From contig JAEPMM010000018.1 of NCBI GenBank assembly GCA_017643965.1, positions 1 to 18,125 of the forward strand: a stretch of DNA of 18,125 bases, given 5' to 3'. The position numbers were made by a program, and so were the translations under genes. Source of the DNA: Marinobacter sp. GTDB taxonomy: Bacteria; Pseudomonadota; Gammaproteobacteria; Pseudomonadales; Oleiphilaceae. Below are positions 1 through 6,121 of this stretch, in pieces; within the stretch, counting starts at the first letter, position 1; every line of letters starts with the position of its first letter. The notes beneath the pieces are model-generated. The model did no database searches, had not been told where the DNA came from, and saw nothing but the letters and a program-made list of their open reading frames with translations.

Positions 1-117
1 GCCATAGCACGTCGCTGCCGTGGTGCCAGGTCCAGCGCAGATCAGGGCAAGCTCGGCCAGCCCGGCCAGCTCGCCGGGCAGTTTGCGGTGAAGGTATAGC
101 CCGGCGGAGGCTGGCAT
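1..117 (-). CDS. Second alpha-glucan phosphorylase, N-terminal fragment (partial at window edge, apparent frameshift)
   Basis: Reading leftwards from an ATG at 117, the first frame gives MPASAGLYLHRKLPGELAGLAELAL. After a shift of one base near 43/44 the next frame gives DLRWTWHHGSDVLW. Joined, these match the N-terminal DUF3417-type segment of bacterial alpha-glucan phosphorylases (GT35), which release glucose 1-phosphate from glycogen. The complete phosphorylase at 9501-12071 has the equivalent stretch LARLDELANDLFYSWDHG at residues 19-36. Restoring one base (CTG GAT instead of CTGAT) would make a single frame. The ATG lies 22 bases after the SDR stop codon, so the gene is probably the last member of a PilZ-SDR-phosphorylase run. 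Only about 39 residues are visible, so family membership is good but not certain. The frameshift could be a real mutation or a sequencing error. Confidence 0.6.
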   Translation of the reverse strand, partial: MPASAGLYLHRKLPGELAGLAELALICAGPGTTAATCYG

Positions 118-139
118 GGGGGCGTCATCCGTCCGTCAA

Positions 140-910
140 TCAGTGCGCGGTGTAACCACCATCAACCACCAGCTCGGATCCGGTGACGAATTTCGACTCA
201 TCCGACGCCAGATACACAATGGCCCAGGCAATGTCATCAGGCTCACCCATGTGACCAATGGGGTGGAGTGCCGCCGTCGCTTTGCGGGCCTCCTCAGGAT
301 CGGCACCGGTGGTTTTCAGATGCTCCTCCACTAGCGGTGTCCAGATGAAGCCGGGATGAATTGAATTCACCCGAATCTGATCCGGGGCGTAGATCAACGC
401 ATCGGTTTTGGTCATCAGGCGCACCGCGCCTTTGGAGGCATGATAGGGAGGGATGTCCGGCGCACTGACCAGGCCGTAAATGGATGACAGGTTGATAATG
501 CTGCCCTTGCCCGCGGTTTTCAGATAAGGAATCACGTGCTTGGTGCAGAAGAAAACGCCTTTCACGTTCACCCGCTGCACCTCGTCCCATTCCTCTTCCG
601 TCAACTCATGGGTTGGCTTGTTTGCGCCGGCAATGCCAGCGTTGTTGACCAGCACATCAATTCGACCGAAGTGCCCTTTTACGCTGTCGATAGCGCTGCG
701 TACCGAGGCCTCGAACCCCACGTCACAGTGCCAGTAATGGGCTTTCAGGCCACGCTCGACCAGGTCTATGGCCAGCGCTTCGCCTTCGGTGTCCTTGCAG
801 TCAAAAATGGCAACAGCGGCGCCCTCCTCCGCCATTCTCGTCGCCGCTGCCTTGCCAATACCCAGTGCGCCACCGGTTACGATGGCCACCTTGTCCTTGA
901 GTCGTTCCAT
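140..910 (-). CDS. Short-chain dehydrogenase/reductase (classical SDR)
   Basis: A 256-residue NAD(P)-dependent oxidoreductase of the classical SDR type, about the usual family length. It shows the cofactor glycine motif TGGALGIG (residues 12-19) and NNAG (89-92). The catalytic set is N115, S143, Y156 and K160 (YHASK). The C-terminus is SELVVDGGYTAH. Aspartate 37 at the end of the second beta strand suggests NAD rather than NADP. The stretch NLSSIYGLVSAPDIPPYHASKG resembles cyclopentanol dehydrogenase and glucose-1-dehydrogenase type SDRs, but substrate cannot be read from sequence. A good ribosome site (AGGGAAG) precedes the ATG. The gene lies 32 bases after the PilZ gene and 22 bases before the phosphorylase fragment, so it is likely co-transcribed with both. 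Its role in a glycogen neighbourhood is unclear. Confidence 0.9.
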   Translation of the reverse strand: MERLKDKVAIVTGGALGIGKAAATRMAEEGAAVAIFDCKDTEGEALAIDLVERGLKAHYWHCDVGFEASVRSAIDSVKGHFGRIDVLVNNAGIAGANKPTHELTEEEWDEVQRVNVKGVFFCTKHVIPYLKTAGKGSIINLSSIYGLVSAPDIPPYHASKGAVRLMTKTDALIYAPDQIRVNSIHPGFIWTPLVEEHLKTTGADPEEARKATAALHPIGHMGEPDDIAWAIVYLASDESKFVTGSELVVDGGYTAH

Positions 911-942
911 GATGATCTTCCCTGTTGCTGAAATTGCAGAGC

Positions 943-1308
943 TCAGTGATAGGAGTTGTGCCGGATGGGTGGAAAGTAACTGACGATGTGATTGTGCTTC
1001 TGGAGCCAGGACAACAGGGCTGTGATGGTGAAGCCATCGTTATCCACCCCTTCGAAATCCACCCCGAGTCCGTTGTCGCATTTGCGGACCACGTGGGCCC
1101 TGATGCGGCGGAAGGCATTTTCCTTCCGGTCCGGAAAACGGAACTCCAGCTCAACCGTCTGGTTGAGTTGTACATCCGTGTAATCGGTGGCAATAAAAAG
1201 ACCGCGTTTGCTGGCGTCGCGGATCTGTCCCGTCGCGACCGGCAGGCCGCGCTTGTATACCAGAAGCCCGAGTTTTCCCAAAATGCGCTTGCTTAGCCTG
1301 TGTTCCAT
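943..1308 (-). CDS. Single-domain PilZ protein (probable c-di-GMP receptor)
   Basis: A 121-residue protein with the two PilZ signature elements: R4-x-x-x-R8 near the N-terminus (RLSKR) and D31-x-S33-x-x-G36 (DASKRG), followed by the beta-rich stretch GLFIATDYTDVQLNQTVELEF and GLGVDFEG. In characterised PilZ proteins these residues contact cyclic di-GMP, so a cytoplasmic c-di-GMP effector is likely, although binding is not proven here. There is no second domain, signal peptide or membrane segment. The RxxxR sits right at the N-terminus, shorter than in many PilZ proteins. The start is supported by a strong GGGGAGG site just upstream. It lies 131 bases downstream of malQ, with its own promoter-like inverted repeat, and precedes the SDR by 32 bases. 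Its position within the glycogen locus suggests, by inference only, a link between c-di-GMP and storage or surface glucan. Confidence 0.85.
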   Translation of the reverse strand: MEHRLSKRILGKLGLLVYKRGLPVATGQIRDASKRGLFIATDYTDVQLNQTVELEFRFPDRKENAFRRIRAHVVRKCDNGLGVDFEGVDNDGFTITALLSWLQKHNHIVSYFPPIRHNSYH

Positions 1309-1344
1309 GGGGCCTCCCCTATTGGCTGATCGAACACCCGAGTT

Positions 1345-1372
1345 GGGTCATTATTGATCAAATAATAGACCC
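1345..1372 (-). promoter_or_regulatory. Inverted repeat and promoter-like element upstream of the PilZ gene
   Basis: The arms GGGTCATTATT and AATAATAGACCC (one bulged base) flank a TTGATCAA palindrome at 1354-1361. On the minus strand the right arm contains TATTAT (1362-1367), a 5/6 match to a -10 box, about 54 bases before the PilZ ATG. The same ten bases GTCTATTATT occur at the same distance before glgC. A further TTGA-TACAGG-TCAA repeat lies at 1391-1404. No convincing -35 box was found at normal spacing. The repeat is AT-rich at its centre and has no U-tract, so it looks more like an operator than a terminator for malQ. The rest of 1309-1439 holds nothing else I can name. Confidence 0.4.
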
Positions 1373-1439
1373 TATACGGGAAAACCGCTCTTGATACAGG
1401 TCAACTATTAACCACCTGCAATTCGTCGCTCATCGAAGC

Positions 1440-2933
1440 TTATGGAAGCCGCCCGTACAGTCTCGCCAACTCGTGGATACGGGCAGACAACCCGTCTTCA
1501 CAAAGGCTCCAATCCAGTGTCCAGGCCCAGTTTCCTGAGGTGGTGCCCGGTGTATTGAAGCGGCTGCCTCCATCCAGACCGAGAAAATCCTGCATCGGAA
1601 ATATGGCCAGCTGGCAGACCGACTGAAAGCCCGCACGGATAACCGGCCACGGCATCGGGTCCGCAGAGTTTCCCAGGTAATGGTCAACATACCTGCGGGT
1701 GTGGTTGTCGAGGCTCAGGTGCCAACCCAGTGTGGTGTCGTTGTCGTGGGTGCCGGAATACACCAGGTCTCGCCGGCGGTGGTTGTGCACCAGGTGGGGG
1801 TTGGCGGGGCTGCCGTCAAATCCGAACTGAATGACGGTCATGCCCGGCAAACGGAAGGCGTGACGCAGTTCCTCCACCTCATCGCTGATGATGCCCAGAT
1901 TTTCAGCCACCAGGGGCAAACCCGGAAAACGCCCGAAGCAGGCCTCAAGGAACTTTTCGCCGGGGCCCTCTACCCAGTAGCCGTTCCGGGGTGCAGGCTG
2001 GTCGGCGGGAATCTCCCAATACGCCTGCAGTCCACGGAAATGGTCTATGCGAATCAGATCGAAGAAATGCCTCTGGGTGTCGAGACGCGACAACCACCAT
2101 GCATAATCACTCTTTGCCATTGCGTCCCAGTCATAGATCGGGTTCCCCCAGTGCTGCCCTTCCGGAGAGAAATAATCCGGTGGCACGCCGGCCAAAAATC
2201 GGGGCTGGCCATTCTTGTCCAGTTTGAACAGGTGAGGTTCGGCCCACACATCGGCACTGTCGTGCGCCACAAAGATGGGAATGTCTCCGAACAGCAGAAT
2301 GCCCCGCTCGCTGGCATAGTCCCGAAGCCGGTGCCATTGATGGTCGAACAGGAACTGTTCGAACTGCAGGCGCCGGAGTGTCTTCCCATGGGCTTCCGTA
2401 AAACGGGCCAATGCCCCGGGCTCCCGGTTTCTCAGTTCACCGGGCCAGCCCAGCCAGCTTTGGTCGGGGTAGACCTCACGAATGGCGCAGAACAGACAGT
2501 AGTCATCCAGCCATTGCGCGTTGGCAGCACAGAACGCGGCAAATTCAGCATGGCCGGGCGCCTGGGGCCGCGCCTCTGAATCGTTGAAGAACCGCTCACT
2601 CGCCAGCGCCAGAACAGATTTGCGCTGCGCGCTGTGGTTTTCCGGGCCCAGCTCGTCATCGCGGATCAGACCGGCCGCCACCAGTTCCTCAAGATCAATG
2701 AAATCCTGATTGCCGGCATGGGCCGATAACGACTGATAGGGAGACAGATCTGCGTGGGTCGGTCCCAGAGGCAGGGTTTGCCAAACGGTCAGGCCGGCCT
2801 CTGCCATGAAATCCAGAAACCGGCGCGCGCCCTGGCCGAGCAGTCCGTACTGGGAAGGCAGGCAGGTCGGGTGAAGCAACACACCGGCCCGCCGGTGGTT
2901 CAGAACCTCCGGCAGTTGGTGGGCGGAGGTCAT
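1440..2933 (-). CDS. malQ: 4-alpha-glucanotransferase (amylomaltase, GH77)
   Basis: A 497-residue cytoplasmic enzyme of GH77 length. It transfers alpha-1,4-glucan segments between malto-oligosaccharides, releasing glucose and making longer chains usable by phosphorylase. The catalytic landmarks are present: nucleophile D297 in RIDHFRG, acid/base E344 in AENLG, and D397 in SGTHDND. Spacing matches Thermus amylomaltase. The N-terminal RAGVLLHPTCLPSQYGLG-like block and the GNPIYDWDAM segment (263-272) are also typical. It is the compact bacterial form without the long N-terminal extension of E. coli MalQ (about 690 residues). Its ATG overlaps the stop of the GH57 gene by four bases (ATGA), implying translational coupling. 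It is the third gene of the glgC-GH57-malQ operon. Confidence 0.95.
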   Translation of the reverse strand: MTSAHQLPEVLNHRRAGVLLHPTCLPSQYGLLGQGARRFLDFMAEAGLTVWQTLPLGPTHADLSPYQSLSAHAGNQDFIDLEELVAAGLIRDDELGPENHSAQRKSVLALASERFFNDSEARPQAPGHAEFAAFCAANAQWLDDYCLFCAIREVYPDQSWLGWPGELRNREPGALARFTEAHGKTLRRLQFEQFLFDHQWHRLRDYASERGILLFGDIPIFVAHDSADVWAEPHLFKLDKNGQPRFLAGVPPDYFSPEGQHWGNPIYDWDAMAKSDYAWWLSRLDTQRHFFDLIRIDHFRGLQAYWEIPADQPAPRNGYWVEGPGEKFLEACFGRFPGLPLVAENLGIISDEVEELRHAFRLPGMTVIQFGFDGSPANPHLVHNHRRRDLVYSGTHDNDTTLGWHLSLDNHTRRYVDHYLGNSADPMPWPVIRAGFQSVCQLAIFPMQDFLGLDGGSRFNTPGTTSGNWAWTLDWSLCEDGLSARIHELARLYGRLP

Positions 2934-4657
2934 GCGCCGGTGTCCGCATCATGGCCCGGTCGCATCGCGCCGCCACGGGCGGGAGCGCCACTGCCCTGGC
3001 TCAGTTTCTGGAACACCGAAGGCGGTGCCGGGCAGCCAATGAGTTCGTACAGGTTTACCAGGTGCCGCCGGTACAGGTGCTCGAAGTCACTGACCACCTG
3101 CGCCGGGTTGTAATCGCCAAACCACCAGAACCAGTCGGATCCTTCGCAAATGGCCAGTTGTTGCGTGGCAGCCGCTTTCTGTTCCGCCGTCAGCGAGCCG
3201 TTATCCATGGCGCGGTCAAAATGCTGCTTGGCCTCACAGAGCAGATCCCAGGCGCGGTTCTTGTCCGGGTCGCCGATCCAGGTTGAGAAGGTGCCGTAAA
3301 TCCAGCTGCCGGCTACGATGGTGGGCAGGCTGACAGGCGATGAATCGCCCTGCTCGAGCAACTCCCGGTAGGTGGTCAGCTGCAGGCGGGGATGATTTTC
3401 AAGAACCTCGTACAGTTCATCGAGAAAGTGAAAGGCATTCTCCGGGTAGTATTCCCAGGCATTCTCGCCGTCCATAATCACCGAGATCACCTGAGGCCCG
3501 CGCTCAGTGCCGCGGGAGGCAATGGTTTCCATATGGGACGTGAGGTCCGCAACGGCATCCGAGGCGTGCCAGTCTGCGTAGGTGAACCCGATCAGGTCAG
3601 ACAGGCCGTCATCCCGGAAAAAAACGGTGATGTCGGCATCGCCGAACCGGTACGCCTGATGAATGGACGGGTTCTTCAGCCCCTGCCCGGCCGCTTTTGC
3701 CGATTGCAGGCTGTTGTGGAGAACGGAATCACCGCTGGCCGTCCACCGGTAGCCCGCTTGTGCCAGTTGCTGAAGCGTCTGCTGGCTGAGGCCCCCCTCT
3801 GACGACCAGCATCCGGTCGGCTCCATCCCGAAAAAGCGCTGGAACACTTCCCGCGCGTGCTGTAACTGCCAACGGGCACGCGCCACACCTTCCGGATAAT
3901 CGCTATGGGCGGGCAACGGGATCTCCGGCATGGCTTCCCGGGCGCTGCCGAGCTCAATGAGTAATGGCACCATGGTATGGCTGTAGGGGCTGACAGACAG
4001 CTCCACCCGGCCGGACTGGGCCAACTGACGGTAGCGGGGACCGATACCGGCGAGGGTGTCGAAGATCACGTTCAACAGAGCGATGCGGTCATCGGCGCTG
4101 AAGCCCTGGGCCTTCTCCTGCAGCGACTGCACGCAGGCATTGCGACGGCGGATGATCTCGCCCATCCAGCCCAGGTGATACCACACCAGCAGATCGGACA
4201 GGAACGCCGGGGCGATGTATCGCTGCATTTCCGGCCGGGAACGGTAGAATTCGGCAAGTTGTGACAGGCGGGCAAAGGCCGGAAAGCGCTGGATGATGCG
4301 TTCAGGGTTGGCCCGCAAACATTTTTCCATGATGTCGAGGAACCCCGGCGTGCCGGGCCCCGGAAGCTCGCCAGCCACCAGTGCCGCCAACAGCGGATCA
4401 CCGATCTCGCCGGCACCGTGACGCCAGCGTTCAATGTCCACCAGGTAGATTTCAATCTGCTCCAGCAGGATCGGGGCGAAATTCACCACCGCCCGCGCAC
4501 CAGGGTGCGCCTCCAGGTGTGCGGCCATATCGCTGTAGTCTTTCAGGGCGTGCAGATACACCCAGGGAAACAGGAAGGTACCGGTTTTCTGATCCCGGTA
4601 GCCGGGCTGATGCATGTGCCAGCAAAAGACCACGGGCGTGCGGCCATCAGAGGCCAT
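2930..4657 (-). CDS. Glycoside hydrolase family 57 protein (alpha-amylase or glucanotransferase type)
   Basis: A 575-residue GH57 enzyme, a family of retaining alpha-glucan-active proteins (amylase, 4-alpha-glucanotransferase, branching enzyme, amylopullulanase). Visible motifs in order: HMHQPGY (14-20, family motif 1), CWSSEGG with candidate nucleophile E287 (283-289), and IMDGENAWEY with candidate acid/base D396 (394-403). The C-terminal half has several Trp-rich stretches, including WIYGTFSTWIGDPDKNRAW (452-470) and SDWFWWFGDYN (507-517), which look like substrate or helical-cap regions. No signal peptide is seen, so it probably acts in the cytoplasm on glycogen or malto-oligosaccharides. 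Its start overlaps the glgC stop by 11 bases and its stop overlaps malQ by four. Which GH57 activity it has cannot be decided from motifs. Confidence 0.88.
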   Translation of the reverse strand: MASDGRTPVVFCWHMHQPGYRDQKTGTFLFPWVYLHALKDYSDMAAHLEAHPGARAVVNFAPILLEQIEIYLVDIERWRHGAGEIGDPLLAALVAGELPGPGTPGFLDIMEKCLRANPERIIQRFPAFARLSQLAEFYRSRPEMQRYIAPAFLSDLLVWYHLGWMGEIIRRRNACVQSLQEKAQGFSADDRIALLNVIFDTLAGIGPRYRQLAQSGRVELSVSPYSHTMVPLLIELGSAREAMPEIPLPAHSDYPEGVARARWQLQHAREVFQRFFGMEPTGCWSSEGGLSQQTLQQLAQAGYRWTASGDSVLHNSLQSAKAAGQGLKNPSIHQAYRFGDADITVFFRDDGLSDLIGFTYADWHASDAVADLTSHMETIASRGTERGPQVISVIMDGENAWEYYPENAFHFLDELYEVLENHPRLQLTTYRELLEQGDSSPVSLPTIVAGSWIYGTFSTWIGDPDKNRAWDLLCEAKQHFDRAMDNGSLTAEQKAAATQQLAICEGSDWFWWFGDYNPAQVVSDFEHLYRRHLVNLYELIGCPAPPSVFQKLSQGSGAPARGGAMRPGHDADTGA

Positions 4658-5912
4658 GGGGATAATCCTGCCCGAGCATCTCGGGTGTCACCAGCACTAC
4701 GCCCTTGGGTGACACGTAGAAGCGTTCACGGTCCTTGTCGGCATCCACGCCGATAGTGGTGCCCTCCGGAATGCGACATCCACGGTCGATAATGGCGCGA
4801 TGGATCTCGCAGTGACGGCCGATATCCACATCCGGAAAAATCACCGCATCCGATACCGTGGTGAAGGAATGCACCCTCACCTGCGAGAACAGCAGAGAAT
4901 GCCGGACTAACGCGCCGGACACTATGCAGCCCCCGGCCAACATGGAATCCACGGCCATGCCCCGGCGGTTGTCATCGTCAAAAATGAATTTCGCCGGCGG
5001 CTGCTGTTCCTGATAGGTCCAGATCGGCCAGTCCGGATCGTAAAGGTTCAGCTCCGGGCTGATACCGATCAGTTCCAGGTTGGCCTGCCACAGGGAATCG
5101 ATGGTGCCCACGTCGCGCCAGTAGGCCGGCTTGTCGTGTACCGGATTGCGGAACGGAAACGCCATCACCCGCAGGCGGGCAATGATGGAGGGAATGATGT
5201 CTTTACCGAAATCATGTGAGGAATCGGTGGCAAGCTGATGATCCCTCAACAATTCATCAAACAGAACCCGTGTGCTGAACACGTAGATACCCATGGATGC
5301 CAGAGCCTTCCGCGGCTGGTTCGGCATCGCTTTGGGGTGCTCCGGCTTCTCGACAAACTCGGTGATCCGCAGCTCATCATCCACCGACATCACACCGAAC
5401 GCCGACGCATCTTCCAATGGCACTTCGATACAGCCCACGGTGACGTCCGCATCGTTCTCCACGTGATAGGCCAGCATGGTGCCGTAGTCCATCTTGTAGA
5501 CGTGGTCACCGGCGAGGATCAGCACATACTCCGGCGCGTGGCTACGAATGATGTCCAGATTCTGCAACACGGCGTCCGCTGTGCCCTCGTACCAGGAAGT
5601 CTCGATGCGCTGCTGCGCCGGCAGCAGTTCCACAAACTCGCCCAGCTCTCCGCGCAGAAAGCCCCAGCCCCGCTGGATGTGGCGCATCAGTGAGTGGGAT
5701 TTGTACTGGGTAATTACCCCGACCTGTCCGATCCCGGAGTTGATGCAGTTGGATAACGGAAAATCGATGATGCGGAACTTGCCACCGAATGGAACGGCGG
5801 GTTTCGCCCGCCACTTGGTGAGATCGTAAAGACGTGAGCCCCGACCTCCGGCCAGCACCAGTGCGAGGGTCTGGCGTGTGAGTCGGCTGACAAAACGTTT
5901 GGCGGTTTGCAT
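4647..5912 (-). CDS. glgC: Glucose-1-phosphate adenylyltransferase (ADP-glucose pyrophosphorylase)
   Basis: Makes ADP-glucose from ATP and glucose 1-phosphate, the committed step of bacterial glycogen synthesis. The protein is 421 residues with the chosen start (E. coli GlgC has 431). It shows the nucleotidyltransferase signature AGGRGSRLYDLT (21-32), RAKPAVPFGGKFRIIDF (35-51; the lysines match the E. coli regulatory/ATP region), catalytic D136 in AGDHVYKMDY, FVEKP with glucose-1-phosphate lysine K189, and WRDVGTIDSLWQAN (265-278). Residues from about 300 on are the beta-helix regulatory domain. I chose ATG 5912 over an ATG at 5996 because AGGGAAG lies just upstream, MQTAKRFVSRLTRQTLALVLAGG is a normal GlgC start, and the promoter lies between the two ATGs. 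It is first gene of the leftward operon and divergent from glgB. Confidence 0.96.
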   Translation of the reverse strand: MQTAKRFVSRLTRQTLALVLAGGRGSRLYDLTKWRAKPAVPFGGKFRIIDFPLSNCINSGIGQVGVITQYKSHSLMRHIQRGWGFLRGELGEFVELLPAQQRIETSWYEGTADAVLQNLDIIRSHAPEYVLILAGDHVYKMDYGTMLAYHVENDADVTVGCIEVPLEDASAFGVMSVDDELRITEFVEKPEHPKAMPNQPRKALASMGIYVFSTRVLFDELLRDHQLATDSSHDFGKDIIPSIIARLRVMAFPFRNPVHDKPAYWRDVGTIDSLWQANLELIGISPELNLYDPDWPIWTYQEQQPPAKFIFDDDNRRGMAVDSMLAGGCIVSGALVRHSLLFSQVRVHSFTTVSDAVIFPDVDIGRHCEIHRAIIDRGCRIPEGTTIGVDADKDRERFYVSPKGVVLVTPEMLGQDYPHGL

Positions 5913-5969
5913 AGCGGCTTCCCTGACTGCCCTGAAGGTCTTCGGCTTCCCTCGTCTAACCCTGAAGGA

Positions 5970-5996
5970 ATAATAGACTATATTTTGACGTATCAA
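5970..5996 (-). promoter_or_regulatory. Candidate glgC promoter with TTGA/TCAA repeat
   Basis: On the minus strand, TTGATA (5991-5996) can serve as -35 and TATTAT (5970-5975) as -10, with a short 15-base spacer. This lies about 57 bases before the glgC ATG. The -35 is part of the near-palindrome TTGA-TACG-TCAA (5985-5996). The -10 is inside GTCTATTATT (5969-5978), identical to the element before the PilZ gene. Promoter assignment is from pattern only; the short spacer could mean an activator is needed. Confidence 0.45.
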
Positions 5997-6042
5997 TCAC
6001 GACTGGAAGGTTAGCACCGACAACCTGACGCAAACTTGTCGC

Positions 6043-6059
6043 GGATCATTATTTGATCA
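6043..6059 (+). promoter_or_regulatory. Palindromic element upstream of glgB
   Basis: GATCA-TTATT-TGATC (6044-6058) is a perfect 5-bp inverted repeat, 63 bases before the glgB ATG. Twelve bases, ATTATTTGATCA, are identical to the minus strand of the repeat before the PilZ gene (1355-1366). A weak promoter, CTGACG (6025-6030) with CATTAT 16 bases later (6047-6052), overlaps it. It may be an operator for the divergent glgC/glgBAP units. The rest of 5913-6121 shows only the glgC promoter and weak repeats. Confidence 0.35.
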
Positions 6060-6121
6060 GCCGGATTGGCGTCCAATGGATCGGAATCAGAAACAGAACA
6101 CGTCGGGAAGCTCCTCGGACT

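Noticed and set aside
1345..1372. Inverted repeat as a Rho-independent terminator for malQ
   Set aside because: The stem is AT-rich at its centre and no T-run follows on the minus strand; it fits a promoter or operator better.
1680..2579. 299-codon open frame antisense to malQ
   Set aside because: All GH77 catalytic motifs are on the other strand; this frame has no family resemblance.
5913..5996. Longer glgC start at 5996
   Set aside because: It adds 28 residues unlike GlgC, has no good ribosome site, and would put the promoter-like elements inside the coding region.
6008..6026. AGGTT/AACCT inverted repeat in the glgC-glgB region
   Set aside because: Only five bases per arm with a nine-base spacer; expected by chance in a region of this size.
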